A DNA stretch of 64,000 nucleotides from Clostridia bacterium (lineage in GTDB: Bacteria > Bacillota > Clostridia > UBA1381). Where the stretch lies: positions 1 to 64,000 of the forward strand of contig JAGBHE010000053.1 of NCBI GenBank assembly GCA_017935675.1, given 5' to 3'. The position numbers were made by a program, and so were the translations under genes. The notes under the pieces are model-generated. The model made no database searches. It was not told where the DNA came from and was given only the letters and a program-made list of their open reading frames with translations. Shown piece after piece: positions 1 to 9,938 of this stretch; positions within the stretch are counted from its first letter, which is position 1; each line of letters opens with the position of its first letter.

Positions 1-65
1 AGCGTGCCTGTTACAGAATAATTATAACACTAAAATCTACTTATTGCAACCACTATTGTGAAAAA

Positions 66-120
66 TCCACTCCCTGTAAGACTAATTTCTACTCATTCAA
101 AACAGGTCTTCGGGAGTGGA
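66..120. repeat. Imperfect inverted repeat (hairpin) near window start
   Basis: A perfect 9-bp inverted pair, TCCACTCCC (66-74) and GGGAGTGGA (112-120), is extended inward by AGAC/GTCT pairing with a small bulge. A short T-rich stretch follows on the plus strand. It could be the terminator of a gene lying before the window or the end of a small mobile repeat; the sequence does not decide. I see no gene in 1-241. Confidence 0.4.
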
Positions 121-207
121 ATTTAACTTTTCACTTCAGCGGATAATTAAAATGTATCCTTTGTTCAAGAAAAAGCTATATTTTTTATAAGATTTTTTTC
201 ATATATA

Positions 208-216
208 TGATATAAT
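208..216 (+). promoter_or_regulatory. Extended -10 promoter for the FAD oxidoreductase
   Basis: TGATATAAT at 208-216 is an extended -10 element (TG-n-TATAAT). It lies about 25 bp ahead of the coding start, with a GGAGG ribosome binding site in between. No good -35 hexamer sits at the right distance, which extended -10 promoters tolerate. Confidence 0.45.
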
Positions 217-241
217 TTAAATAAAAAACGGAGGACTTGGA

Positions 242-1489
242 ATGAAAAAATATGATGTAATAGTTGCCGGAGGCGGATTCGCGGGAACGGCAGCGGCATT
301 GGCTGCGGCACGTCAGGGCGCTTCCGTACTGATTGTTGACAAATCAAACTGTCTCGGCGGCGCGGCGGTAAATTGTCTTGTAAATCCTTTTATGTGCTAC
401 TGGACAACGGCGAGTGGCAAAAAGCTCATGCTTTCGCGGGGCATATTTGAGGAAATCTGCAATGAGCTTGAAAAAAGGAACGCTATGAAAAGCACCTTAT
501 TCCTTGAAGAAGAGCTTAAACTTATCCTTAACCGAATGGTTCAGAAGGAAAATATCAGCTTGCTTTTCCACACCTATATATATGATGTCAAAACGGAAAA
601 CGGCTCTGTAAAATCTCTTCTTGCGGCAAATAAAAGCGGAAAAACCGAGCTTTGCGCAGACTATTTTATCGATGCTACCGGAGACGCCGACATCGCATTC
701 CTTGCAGGCTGCCCTTGCAGGCTCGGACGTGATGAGGATGAGCTGTGTCAGCCGATGACACTTTGCTTCCGCGTCGCCAATGTAGATGTTGAAGCCTTTG
801 ACAAAACCTCATCACTGGTAAATGAGCTTTATAAAAAATATAAAGCGGAAGGAAAATTCAGAAATCCGAGAGAGGATCTTCTTATTTTCCATACTCCCGT
901 AAAAGGCATTCTGCATTTTAATACAACCAGAATAGTCAAAAAAAATCCCGTAAATGCAGAGGATGTGACCGCAGCCGAGATTGAAGCGCGGGAACAGATT
1001 TATGAGGTTTATGATTTTCTTAAAAATCATGCCGACGGCTTTGAAAACAGTACTCTGATAATGACCGCGCCTGAAATCGGCGTCCGCGAAAGCCGTATGA
1101 TTAAGGGTGAATATATTCTTACCGGGAAAGACCTTGTTGACTGCAAAAAATTTGACGATGCCATAGCCGCCGGAAATTACGATATAGACATACATAATCC
1201 CGAGGGCAGCGGAACGAGTCATTATTACTTCCCCCAGGGTCAGTACTACACCATTCCCTACAGAAGCCTTCTCCCGAAAAATGCCGATAACCTTCTTGTT
1301 GCGGGCCGCTGCATTTCATCAGACCACGAAGCGCAGGCGTCCTACAGGATAATGCCTATCGTATGCTGTATAGGAGAAGCGGCAGGAACCGCAGCCGGCA
1401 TTGCCAAAGCCGACGGAGCGCTTTTAAAGCAGCTTGATATTAAAAAGCTTCAGACAACACTGAAAAATAATAACGCGTTTATAGGCTGA
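242..1489 (+). CDS. FAD-dependent oxidoreductase (FAD_oxidored family)
   Basis: A 415-residue flavoprotein, probably cytoplasmic. The N-terminus carries a clear Rossmann dinucleotide-binding motif (VAGGGFAGTAAALAAARQG, residues 8-26), followed by the acidic end of the second strand and LGGAAVN. A second FAD-contact motif (DATGDADIA) lies near residue 143, and the C-terminal LLVAGRCISSDHEA block is typical of the PF12831 group of FAD-dependent oxidoreductases. A signal peptide is absent. GGAGG at 231-235 supports the ATG. Members of this family are often encoded near plant-glycan degradation genes, but their substrates are mostly unknown, so no reaction is assigned. The gene stands alone: a strong hairpin follows it and the next gene is convergent. 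Confidence 0.85.
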   Translation: MKKYDVIVAGGGFAGTAAALAAARQGASVLIVDKSNCLGGAAVNCLVNPFMCYWTTASGKKLMLSRGIFEEICNELEKRNAMKSTLFLEEELKLILNRMVQKENISLLFHTYIYDVKTENGSVKSLLAANKSGKTELCADYFIDATGDADIAFLAGCPCRLGRDEDELCQPMTLCFRVANVDVEAFDKTSSLVNELYKKYKAEGKFRNPREDLLIFHTPVKGILHFNTTRIVKKNPVNAEDVTAAEIEAREQIYEVYDFLKNHADGFENSTLIMTAPEIGVRESRMIKGEYILTGKDLVDCKKFDDAIAAGNYDIDIHNPEGSGTSHYYFPQGQYYTIPYRSLLPKNADNLLVAGRCISSDHEAQASYRIMPIVCCIGEAAGTAAGIAKADGALLKQLDIKKLQTTLKNNNAFIG

Positions 1490-1517
1490 GAAGCTGCCTC
1501 TTACCGGATCAAAAACA

Positions 1518-1565
1518 GCGGGAAATAAAGAAATCCGTATGCAATCCGGTTTCTTTATTTCCCGC
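1518..1565 (+). terminator. Terminator hairpin after the FAD oxidoreductase
   Basis: A perfect 16-bp inverted repeat, GCGGGAAATAAAGAAA (1518-1533) with its complement at 1550-1565, is followed by a moderately T-rich tract. It sits 29 bp after the stop codon and fits an intrinsic terminator. Confidence 0.65.
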
Positions 1566-1606
1566 TTTGCTTATCCTTTAATACCTCCGACATCTAGTCC
1601 GCCCAT

Positions 1607-1710
1607 AACACAAGGGGACGGTTCTCTTGTGTTAGGTTATTGTATCCATTTCTCAATTCTTTTGAACACAAGAGAACCGTCCGAGACCACTTAAAAAGTC
1701 CCCTTGTGTC
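1607..1710. repeat. Palindromic interspersed repeat, copy A (composite)
   Basis: AACACAAGGGGACGGTTCTC begins at 1607 and runs to CTTGTGTT at 1633. After a 31-bp spacer the inverse AACACAAGAGAACCGTCC (1665-1682) follows, then GAGACCACTTAAAAA and GTCCCCTTGTGTC (1698-1710). The same core recurs at 15798, 27840 and 44657. It is an intergenic foldback (REP/MITE-like) element lying between convergent genes, just downstream of the secreted-protein operon. Confidence 0.8.
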
Positions 1711-1731
1711 ATTAAAAATTCTATACCATCG

Positions 1732-4700
1732 TCAAAATTCAATCTGTTTATAAATTGCTCTTCCTGTTAACGTATATGCTGATACAACAACAGTGTGTTT
1801 CCCATCATCTACATTATCTACCGTCAGAGAAATTTCATTATCGTTTATTTGATATGCGACATATTTACCATCATAAAGCACTCTTGCATCACTTACATTA
1901 TCAGGAAGTATCGCTGAAATAACTGCACCGCTGCCATCTCTTTGAGCATTTACAGAGATTTCAGGCAAAGCTTCTTTTTCGTCTGACGTAAACAAGCCTA
2001 CATCTGCAAGCTTATATGTAAGAGCTGTCTGCGTTGTCTGAACACCAATTCTTACATACATATATTTACCAAGAATATTACTAATACTGTCAGCTGAGCC
2101 ATTTATTTTCTTCGAAAAATCACTCCATTTAAAGGAATAATTGTTCCATCCTTTTTTTACCGCAACATTATCGCTTTCTGCCAAAGTAAATGTAGCACTG
2201 CCGTTTGAAACCTGTATTGTCAGATAATTATTTAAGTCCTTTGCTACAGTCTTATCAAACCATACAGACAGTGTTATACCATCATAACCCGCTAAATCCT
2301 GACTTCTCGAATATACAAACGGATAATAATATCCGCCATCGCCGTCGGAGGCTATATCAAACTGCACGCCATTGCTTACAAGTGAGACAGAAGCATTGAT
2401 ATTATCTGTTTTTGCAGGTGCCTGCCATCCGTCGCCGGTAATTTTATTTGACCCGTTAAGTGTTGTAAAATTACTAATGTCTCTGTCAAAACATACCCAT
2501 GCAGCATACGGGCTTATTTCCTCACCGTTAAATATACCGCCGATTGCAAAATCATACGATGCTCCAAATACTGTATTTGCATTTCTTTTTAGCACAATAT
2601 CAACTGTTGCAGTTGAATTTGGTAAAACCGTCAATGTATCTGTCGGACAAACAATATCAAATGCGTTACCGTTTTCTCCCGTTGCTGACAGTGTACCGCT
2701 CATTTCTTTATCCGAGAAATTATAAATGGTAACTGTTACTGTATTATCCTTGGAATATGACATTGAATAGCCGTTTTCCTTGTCTGTTTCAATGTTAGTA
2801 ACCGGATACTGGGCTGATAAAACAATCTTTTGTGTATCGGTAAAAGTTGTTTTTGTTGCCTTGGTAAAGCTTGCTGCTCTCTTATAAATGTTATTAGGTG
2901 CATCTTCTTTTTGATAAATCATATATACAGGGTTTGCCCAAAGTGTTACTGAATCTGATAAAATTAGGTTACCCATAAGGTCATATACCGTTGCATTTGA
3001 AGGAACAGTATAGTTAATCATCTCACTGCTCCATAAAACTTCTATAACCCTGCTATCGTCCTCTAAAGCATAACCTTTTGCACCATCAGGCAAGGAATGT
3101 ACTTCGCCCAGATATGACGTACCCTCAAGTAACTTTGTCATAACAGCCCATGCCGCATAGGCAGGTCTTGGTTCATTGTTTGCATCAAATACACCAAAAT
3201 CCGCACCGCCTTCAATATACGGGACTCCGATAAACATAAAGTACTTATCAATGCCTGCTGCAACAGCTTCCAAATATGCCGGCACAATGTGCTGCGCCTG
3301 TGCCTTTTCCTGCAGTGCGGTAAGTCCTGAATTATCGCTTATTTTCTGACGTATACCTGACTCTGTCTGCCATATTGTCTTATCGCCTATACCATACAAA
3401 TCAGCTAAAAGCTTATACATTCTCATTCTGTCTTTCATCGGAACCGGCAATGTATCTTCCTGTGCCTCATATGTAAGGTGTGTATGATAATTGTAAATGT
3501 CAAGATAATCCATCACGCCGTTCTGGAAAAGAAGGTGATTATAGCTCGAATTATCAATAGACGTACAAAGTCCGCCAAGTGCTATCATTTGGTCAATTCC
3601 TGCATTATCTGCAGCTATTGCCGCAGCTTTAAACAGTGCGGCATATTTATCCGCACCTTCTTTTGAGAATTGGTATGCATCCTGTTCATTCCATATTTCC
3701 CAGACATCCACAAACCCGTCAAGACCTGTTGCCGCATTATAAATCAGGTTATACATTATCTGAGGATTTTTCGGCAAGGTTTCACCGCTGTTTCTTGCCC
3801 ACACAGGAGCAGCACTAAAGGTATTGGTTACACTAAGTTCCTCGTCCTTTAATGTATCTGTATCACCTTTAATATAATTATAGTTATATGTGCCCTCTTT
3901 TGCTTCAAGCTCTGACCAGTTAAATCGGTCTCTTACCCAATCTGCACCTGAAAGTCTTGCGGCCTTGGCATACTGTCTTTGCTCATAATGCGAGCCAACA
4001 AGATGTGATGTTGCAAGGTCCACAGCAAACGGATTATATGCTGTTAAATTTCTTTCACTGCTGTTTGGAACAACTGCAAATGTAACGCTGTTATTTATCA
4101 AAGCTCCGTTCACTTCAAGCTCATACCATCCCGTTTCAAGCACCTGAGAAGATATCCTGCCCTTATAACTACCCATTTCAATTACAATCTTACCGCTATC
4201 GCATACCTCTCCAAAATAATCGGTTATTGTATACTCTACACTACTGTCTTGTTCCGCTATACCATTAAGTAACAGGTCAAAATTAACACCATCCTGTTTT
4301 TCAAAGATATTAAGTGCAGCATTGTGTGCCTTCAAAGCAGCTTCCGTTGCAGTTTTTTCAACAGGTGTGAATTCAAAATAATCCGCTTGAAAAACTGCTG
4401 AATTGTTCATCCAGTTTTTGCCTTCAATATTCAAGGTCAACTTGTTTGTACCCTTTGCCAGAAAAACCTGACCGAAGCTATATTTATCAAGCTGATCTTC
4501 TGCCAGACCATTAACCCCGACTGTAACATCTTCAACAAGCACCGCCTCGCTGCTGTGTACAGGCTCCTCACTATTTACAGAAACAAAGCAATCTGCTGTA
4601 TAACCGCCCTTATAGCTGTTAGATATAACGGCAGATACATCATATACCCCTGATATTGCACAATCAACCTCATAGGTAAGAGTATAGTCTGTGTCAGGAT

Positions 4701-5445
4701 TAAATGTTGATTTATACAAATGCACAAGTGTACCCGATACTCCGTCACCGCTTAAATATTGTGGTGTAAAGTCATATGTTACGGCATTTTCCGCCTCTAC
4801 TCTTATCGTTTCAGGAACAACCTTCTCCCAGACAATAGGATCGCAATAAGCCGTCATAGTATCAATATCCCACATAAATGTTTTTATGTCACTGCCTGAA
4901 GCGTACGGAACATTTATATTATCAGTAACCGTTTGTCCGCCCTTTAGTATTATTTTATCGGACACTATATATTCGAGCCGACCGTCCTTGTAAACTGCTG
5001 CTGCAGCATAGATACCTCTGCTGACAATACCGGTGTTTGTTATTTTATACTGCATTGAAGACATATTGCCGCTTGTTGTAATATCAACACACTCCACCGA
5101 AACATATTGATCTGCACTGCCTTCTTCAACAAAATAATCTACAGAACCGCTCTCCTCCGCACTTACTGCATATATCGTCATTTTGCCGTATCCCGATTTG
5201 TTTTGATTATGTATAAACTTAAAATATGCCTGACCGTTGATATCGGTATAAATCTGGTTAATATATACCGTATCTCCGCTTTCATTTTCTATCCTGAGTA
5301 AAACGGGCTTGTACTTTGTCTGTGAACCTGTTAAAACCGTACCGGAGACCACATCACCGATTTTTTCATTCATTTTGATTTCAAGTGCACTGGCACTTAT
5401 CACCGGCAGCATAGAGAGAATAAACGCACATATAAATTTTTTCAT
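1732..5445 (-). CDS. Secreted GH39-like (clan GH-A) multidomain glycosidase
   Basis: About 1237 residues, exported. The start is set at the ATG at 5445, which directly precedes a signal peptide (MKKFICAFILSML...ISASA) and has AAGGA six bases upstream; an ATG 16 codons earlier also has a GGGAG site. In order: an Ig-like module with YINQIYTD (about 20-110), a carbohydrate-binding-like sandwich ending DYFEF (about 200-360), a beta domain, a GH39-like barrel (about 470-840), further sandwich domains and a C-terminal Ig-like tail. The catalytic pair is visible: acid/base Glu in WEIWNEQ (about residue 587) and nucleophile Glu in WQTESG (about 695). It is the last gene of a five-gene minus-strand operon and a paralogue of the glycosidase at 9931-13158. 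Substrate unknown. Confidence 0.75.
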   Translation of the reverse strand: MKKFICAFILSMLPVISASALEIKMNEKIGDVVSGTVLTGSQTKYKPVLLRIENESGDTVYINQIYTDINGQAYFKFIHNQNKSGYGKMTIYAVSAEESGSVDYFVEEGSADQYVSVECVDITTSGNMSSMQYKITNTGIVSRGIYAAAAVYKDGRLEYIVSDKIILKGGQTVTDNINVPYASGSDIKTFMWDIDTMTAYCDPIVWEKVVPETIRVEAENAVTYDFTPQYLSGDGVSGTLVHLYKSTFNPDTDYTLTYEVDCAISGVYDVSAVISNSYKGGYTADCFVSVNSEEPVHSSEAVLVEDVTVGVNGLAEDQLDKYSFGQVFLAKGTNKLTLNIEGKNWMNNSAVFQADYFEFTPVEKTATEAALKAHNAALNIFEKQDGVNFDLLLNGIAEQDSSVEYTITDYFGEVCDSGKIVIEMGSYKGRISSQVLETGWYELEVNGALINNSVTFAVVPNSSERNLTAYNPFAVDLATSHLVGSHYEQRQYAKAARLSGADWVRDRFNWSELEAKEGTYNYNYIKGDTDTLKDEELSVTNTFSAAPVWARNSGETLPKNPQIMYNLIYNAATGLDGFVDVWEIWNEQDAYQFSKEGADKYAALFKAAAIAADNAGIDQMIALGGLCTSIDNSSYNHLLFQNGVMDYLDIYNYHTHLTYEAQEDTLPVPMKDRMRMYKLLADLYGIGDKTIWQTESGIRQKISDNSGLTALQEKAQAQHIVPAYLEAVAAGIDKYFMFIGVPYIEGGADFGVFDANNEPRPAYAAWAVMTKLLEGTSYLGEVHSLPDGAKGYALEDDSRVIEVLWSSEMINYTVPSNATVYDLMGNLILSDSVTLWANPVYMIYQKEDAPNNIYKRAASFTKATKTTFTDTQKIVLSAQYPVTNIETDKENGYSMSYSKDNTVTVTIYNFSDKEMSGTLSATGENGNAFDIVCPTDTLTVLPNSTATVDIVLKRNANTVFGASYDFAIGGIFNGEEISPYAAWVCFDRDISNFTTLNGSNKITGDGWQAPAKTDNINASVSLVSNGVQFDIASDGDGGYYYPFVYSRSQDLAGYDGITLSVWFDKTVAKDLNNYLTIQVSNGSATFTLAESDNVAVKKGWNNYSFKWSDFSKKINGSADSISNILGKYMYVRIGVQTTQTALTYKLADVGLFTSDEKEALPEISVNAQRDGSGAVISAILPDNVSDARVLYDGKYVAYQINDNEISLTVDNVDDGKHTVVVSAYTLTGRAIYKQIEF

Positions 5446-5509
5446 AACAAATCCTTCATGGAGTGCTATTATTTTGATGAATTTCTTAAACATTTTATGT
5501 CACTCCCAT

Positions 5510-8170
5510 TTATTTTTTGATTACTATTAAATCACGAGGCGAAGCCTGACTGGTGCATATTATTATTTCCTCTTCCGACTCCTCTCCTGCTATAACATTT
5601 GGGATATCTGCGGCTGTTCCCATATATACCTCCGGATTCTCTCCCGTCATATCACATACGTAAATTGTAAATCCCTTAATCGGGTGCAGTTCGGTTATTT
5701 TGCTAAACTCGTCCTTTTCGCGGGTAAGCGCAAACACTTCATCATTCCTGTAAGTAACCTTACCATATGCACATCTTAATATCGCACCGTGGGTTGTTCC
5801 GTTACTTCCGAACAGTGATTTTTTATTCAATGAGCCAAAATCGTCCGACACTGTATAAATAATTTCTACATTTGTTGTGTACCCGTCACTGTTCTGCCTT
5901 GTTCTTAATACATCACCCTTTTCTATTGTATGTGTAACCTTGTTTTTGGTTTTGGTTAAAAGGTCAGCGGTTTTGAGTGTACGCTCTACCTCACCACCCG
6001 ATGCATAGCCCTTGAGTTTATATGTAACCTCACCATCGCTATTTAATATTTGGGATATCTCTTTTACAATAAAAGGTCTTGCCTGCAATTTTATCGGAGT
6101 TTCATCCGAATGCATGACAACCGCTTCAACTCTCAGTTCATCACCTGTTGTATTAAAGCTTTCAACCCTGCATTCATCACCGTCAGCCAATGAACTCCTC
6201 TGAATAATCTTATAATCCCATTCCCGAGCAGTATCGGGATTTTCGGGTACTCTGAATATTACAGTATCTGCCGCTATTGAAATTTCACAGTCTAACGCAG
6301 GTAACGGAGGTGCTTCTGAAGGCCGCTTGAAGATGTTAAGCGTCGGTCTGTACGTTAATGTTGCATCACCGCGTCTCAAAAGAGAGTTATAACTGTCTTC
6401 ACTGCTTTTTACAAGGTTATCCGCAGCTTGGTCTGTCGCAGTATCGACAGCACCAATCTGTTCTTTTTTCATTCTGTAACGAACAAGCTGTTTTGTTTTT
6501 AAAGTGCTTATTGCCTCCTCTTTATTAACAACCGGTATCGAATCAAGCCTGAAGTTATCGCTGCACTCCAACCACTCTACCTGACCCGCCTGCGTAAGCA
6601 TTCGAAGCACTATACTGTCGTTTTCTTCATTTCGCCCCGCAGATATTAAATATCCGTAAGACCACTGATTTCCCGTAACATTTATTACCGCCGCAATATT
6701 GCCTTTATAATCAAGCAAAAAATCGCAGCTCATACCGGCACTCAATTTTTCTTTCGGTGAATATACGTTATTTATTACCTTATACACCAAATCTCCTATT
6801 GTAACTCTCATCACATCAGGGTCATCATAATCAAGACTTGTTACCTTACCTGTTAAAGTCTGCTCACAATATATAAGCCTCAAGTATTTGTCTTCGGTAA
6901 TCTCACCCGTTAACACGCCGTTTTGTTTCAATGCTTTAATATCAACAGTGTTATAGCTTGAATCAAGAATGCTGCTGTATTCAAACTCTGTTGTGTCTAT
7001 TTTATAAAGATTTCCGCTGCTGTCTGTATTCTTACCGTAGATAATACCTCTTTCAGTGTCAACATTGCTTACAACAATTGCATCATAATCGCTTATAATA
7101 ACAACATCATAGGTTCTGTCATCATCATTGTCAACAAGTCTGATACTTCCGTAATCAGGAACATATGTATAATATCTGCTTATCATTTCTGCATTTTTCA
7201 AAATATCCGCTTTCAGGTCGACCTCAGCTGTTCTTTCCCTGCCATTTTCATAGTAGACCACCTCGGAATTTTCATATGAATAAACCAAATCAGCATCAAG
7301 CTCAAGTATATTATTATTCTTATCCGGAATAACCGCCCATACCGTATCATCAAAACCGTCATCACTTTGCTCAAGATAATAAGTTGTACTGCATCCTAAA
7401 ACATCTGAAATATTTCCTGCCATATTATTATAGATGTTTCCGTCTATTTCAACTTTATCCGCAGGAATAATATTCCCTGAGATTGATTTTCCGCCCGCAC
7501 CTGTGATTATTCCCTCATATTCGTATATATTCATATACGCATTAAGAAAGGTTTTGTCAGTTGAGAAGCTTGTGTTTCCGTTTGTTGTTTTTCCTTTAAA
7601 TTTCATCATCTTGGTTCTTACCATATTGTCAAGAAGCTTCGCTGTCATTTCAGCTGTGAGCTTTTCGCTGCAGCTGTACGAATCAAACCCGTAATCAAGC
7701 TCTGTTATATTTGCCACTTCCATAACAGATGCCGGATAATCACCGTTAAACTTTACAAATTCTCTGTACTCAAGTACATTAAGCATCATAGAGTATGCGG
7801 AACAAAGGTCCATCGGCTCATTCGGACGGAAGCTTCCGTCATCATACCCGGAAATTATACCTCTGTTTGATAAAAATTCTAAATACTCCGCAATCCAATC
7901 CCATTGTGATACATCAGTAAATATCTGTTTTGTAGCAGGTACTCTTTTGTCAAGATTATTCCATACAAGAATATTGCATAAAATTTCTGCAAATTTTCCT
8001 CTTGTAACAACATCATCAGACATTGCAAAGTCACTATCAATAATTCCCATCCGGACAAGAATACCGGTGCTGTTATCTTTTTGAGTATCCGCTGCATATA
8101 TATGAGGCATTGAAATATTCAAAGCAAGCACAAGTAATACGCAAATCGTTTTGTTGATAATTTTGCTCAT
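5510..8170 (-). CDS. SLH-domain surface protein, large unknown C-terminal region
   Basis: An 886-residue exported protein with signal peptide MSKIINKTICVLLVLALN ending near the AA of YAAD. Residues about 35-160 hold SLH-type repeats (FTDVSQWDWIAEYLEFL, then GIISGYDDGSFRPNEPM), so it is expected to be held on secondary cell-wall polymer. The remaining ~700 residues are beta-rich with many short repeated-looking blocks and no motif I recognise. It lies 13 bp after the other SLH gene and about 65 bp before the downstream glycosidase start, in one operon. It may scaffold the co-encoded glycosidases, which lack SLH domains of their own; that is inference. Confidence 0.75.
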   Translation of the reverse strand: MSKIINKTICVLLVLALNISMPHIYAADTQKDNSTGILVRMGIIDSDFAMSDDVVTRGKFAEILCNILVWNNLDKRVPATKQIFTDVSQWDWIAEYLEFLSNRGIISGYDDGSFRPNEPMDLCSAYSMMLNVLEYREFVKFNGDYPASVMEVANITELDYGFDSYSCSEKLTAEMTAKLLDNMVRTKMMKFKGKTTNGNTSFSTDKTFLNAYMNIYEYEGIITGAGGKSISGNIIPADKVEIDGNIYNNMAGNISDVLGCSTTYYLEQSDDGFDDTVWAVIPDKNNNILELDADLVYSYENSEVVYYENGRERTAEVDLKADILKNAEMISRYYTYVPDYGSIRLVDNDDDRTYDVVIISDYDAIVVSNVDTERGIIYGKNTDSSGNLYKIDTTEFEYSSILDSSYNTVDIKALKQNGVLTGEITEDKYLRLIYCEQTLTGKVTSLDYDDPDVMRVTIGDLVYKVINNVYSPKEKLSAGMSCDFLLDYKGNIAAVINVTGNQWSYGYLISAGRNEENDSIVLRMLTQAGQVEWLECSDNFRLDSIPVVNKEEAISTLKTKQLVRYRMKKEQIGAVDTATDQAADNLVKSSEDSYNSLLRRGDATLTYRPTLNIFKRPSEAPPLPALDCEISIAADTVIFRVPENPDTAREWDYKIIQRSSLADGDECRVESFNTTGDELRVEAVVMHSDETPIKLQARPFIVKEISQILNSDGEVTYKLKGYASGGEVERTLKTADLLTKTKNKVTHTIEKGDVLRTRQNSDGYTTNVEIIYTVSDDFGSLNKKSLFGSNGTTHGAILRCAYGKVTYRNDEVFALTREKDEFSKITELHPIKGFTIYVCDMTGENPEVYMGTAADIPNVIAGEESEEEIIICTSQASPRDLIVIKK

Positions 8171-8183
8171 AAAATACTTCTCC

Positions 8184-9938
8184 TTATACCGTTTTCAAAA
8201 CCTTGTGTACAACTGCCGCCGCCTCTGCACGGGTAAGCTCCGCTTTGGGCTCATAAAAATTTTTGTTTCTTCCGTTTACAATACCGCATCTCTTTAAATA
8301 ATTAACCGACTCTTTTGCCCAAGCTGAAATCAACTCATCATCATCAAAACCAAGGGTGTCGCTTTCTGTAGGACTTATTTCCATTTTGTTCATTATCCTA
8401 TATATCATAGCTGCCATTTCTTCACGGGTAATAATCTTGTTCCCGTTAAATCTGCCCTCATCATCACCCATCACAACACCTGCCTTAAATGCCGCAGATG
8501 CATATCTGTAATACCAGCTTTCTTCTGCTACATCCGTAAATATATTTTCGCTTGTATCAAGCGGTATCTCGGCCATGCAAACAAGAATTTTTACAAACTC
8601 AGCACGGTTGATGCCCCTGTTGGGTTCAAAACTGTCATTATCCGTACCGTTGATAATACCCATTTTATACAAAGCTTCAACGGGCTCTATCGCCCATTTT
8701 GCCTGTTCCATATCAGCAAAAATCATCTTGCCCGAAAGAAGTCCGTTGTCACTGTTCGTTTCAGTTGTATCCGAAATTCCATTATTGGTATTGGGCTGCG
8801 GCGCGGCTGCAAAGCTAAAGCTTTTTTTGCTGTAATTTCCGCCGCCTCCGTTCCCTGTATTGCCGGTATTACCGCCGTTGCCGCCGGGGTTACCGGTAGG
8901 ATGCTCCGCACTGTACTGTGCGTCAACCATTTCCGCAAACCGGGTCTCTACTGCGTCATAGCTTGTATACTCAACTCCTGACATTAACTTATCAACTGCA
9001 TTCTTATTATTAAGAGTGTTATATGCCGACATAGATAAGCTGATAAGACCCGCATCGGAGTATGCCTTAAGCATTTTGTTTACGTTATTGAAATCACCGT
9101 ATCGAAGCTCCTCTGTCAATGTATACAGGACAAGCTTTTGAGCTAAGTCCGCTGCGCTCCTGCTGTCAGATGATGCAAGCTTTTCATAAATCTTTTTCTT
9201 AACATCCTCCGTCAACCCGTCAAAAACACTTATACCCTCCGCATCTTTAGGAATTGAGTCAAAATTAAATGTATGTACATATTTATTATTGTTTATCAAA
9301 TCTACAACATCATCTGCTTGTCCGCTTTTATTTATCACCGCCACTGCAACACCTGCATAGAAGGCTTTTATAACATCTGTTATGGTATGAATTTTTGTTT
9401 TATTTTCAGTGTCGTTTGCAATATGCGAAAAAACTATTTTTTCCGCTCCGTTTCCGTCTGCAAGTGTATTATATTCCGTCAAATCAAAATCAAGCTTATC
9501 TGTATTAAGAATATAAGCATCTCTGATTACATCAATATCAGGTAATTCTTTTGCACATTCTGTTTTAACGGTCTGCACAATGGTGTCAACTTCCTCTTCT
9601 GATGCCTGATTGTACGTAGCAAAATTGCTTTCCGATATGCTTTTTGCAGTAACACTCATAATTCCTGCACCTGCAATTTCAACTTCATGAATATAATTAA
9701 AGCTTGCACGTCCACTACTGTCTGTATAAATCTGATTTAAATATATTACATCACCCGCTTCACTCACGGTCTGTATTAAAACTGGCGCATTTTCTGTACC
9801 TGCATCGGTTGTAACTGTTCCTGTTACCATATTCTTTTCCACATCACGGCTTAGCGAAATTTCAAGAGCCGAAGCAGTTGTACCCATTGTGTACACTGAC
9901 ATAAGAGCTAAAGCCGTTATTCTCTTTATTTTATTCAA
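8184..9938 (-). CDS. SLH-domain protein with Ig-like head and Gly/Asn linker
   Basis: 584 residues, exported (signal peptide ending TTASALE). An N-terminal Ig-like module (about 25-115) contains YLNQIYTD and closely resembles the N-terminal module of the GH39-like protein at 1732-5445. A helical middle region follows, then a low-complexity GGNGGNTGNTGNGGGGNY linker near residue 350-370. Three C-terminal SLH repeats (FADMEQAKWAIEPVEALYK; FTDVAEESWYYRYASAAF; a third ending in HKVLKTV) should anchor it to cell-wall polymer. Its first 8 bp overlap the end of the upstream glycosidase gene, which suggests translational coupling. Role inferred: cell-surface partner or anchor for the operon's enzymes. 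Confidence 0.8.
   Translation of the reverse strand: MNKIKRITALALMSVYTMGTTASALEISLSRDVEKNMVTGTVTTDAGTENAPVLIQTVSEAGDVIYLNQIYTDSSGRASFNYIHEVEIAGAGIMSVTAKSISESNFATYNQASEEEVDTIVQTVKTECAKELPDIDVIRDAYILNTDKLDFDLTEYNTLADGNGAEKIVFSHIANDTENKTKIHTITDVIKAFYAGVAVAVINKSGQADDVVDLINNNKYVHTFNFDSIPKDAEGISVFDGLTEDVKKKIYEKLASSDSRSAADLAQKLVLYTLTEELRYGDFNNVNKMLKAYSDAGLISLSMSAYNTLNNKNAVDKLMSGVEYTSYDAVETRFAEMVDAQYSAEHPTGNPGGNGGNTGNTGNGGGGNYSKKSFSFAAAPQPNTNNGISDTTETNSDNGLLSGKMIFADMEQAKWAIEPVEALYKMGIINGTDNDSFEPNRGINRAEFVKILVCMAEIPLDTSENIFTDVAEESWYYRYASAAFKAGVVMGDDEGRFNGNKIITREEMAAMIYRIMNKMEISPTESDTLGFDDDELISAWAKESVNYLKRCGIVNGRNKNFYEPKAELTRAEAAAVVHKVLKTV

Noticed and set aside
1607-1710. CRISPR-like repeat pattern
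   Set aside because: Copies are single palindromes scattered over 43 kb, not tandem repeats with spacers, and no cas genes are present.
5446-5493. Upstream ATG extending the GH39-like protein by 16 residues
   Set aside because: It has a usable GGGAG site, but it puts a charged extension before a textbook signal peptide, and the later ATG has its own AAGGA; kept only as an alternative.
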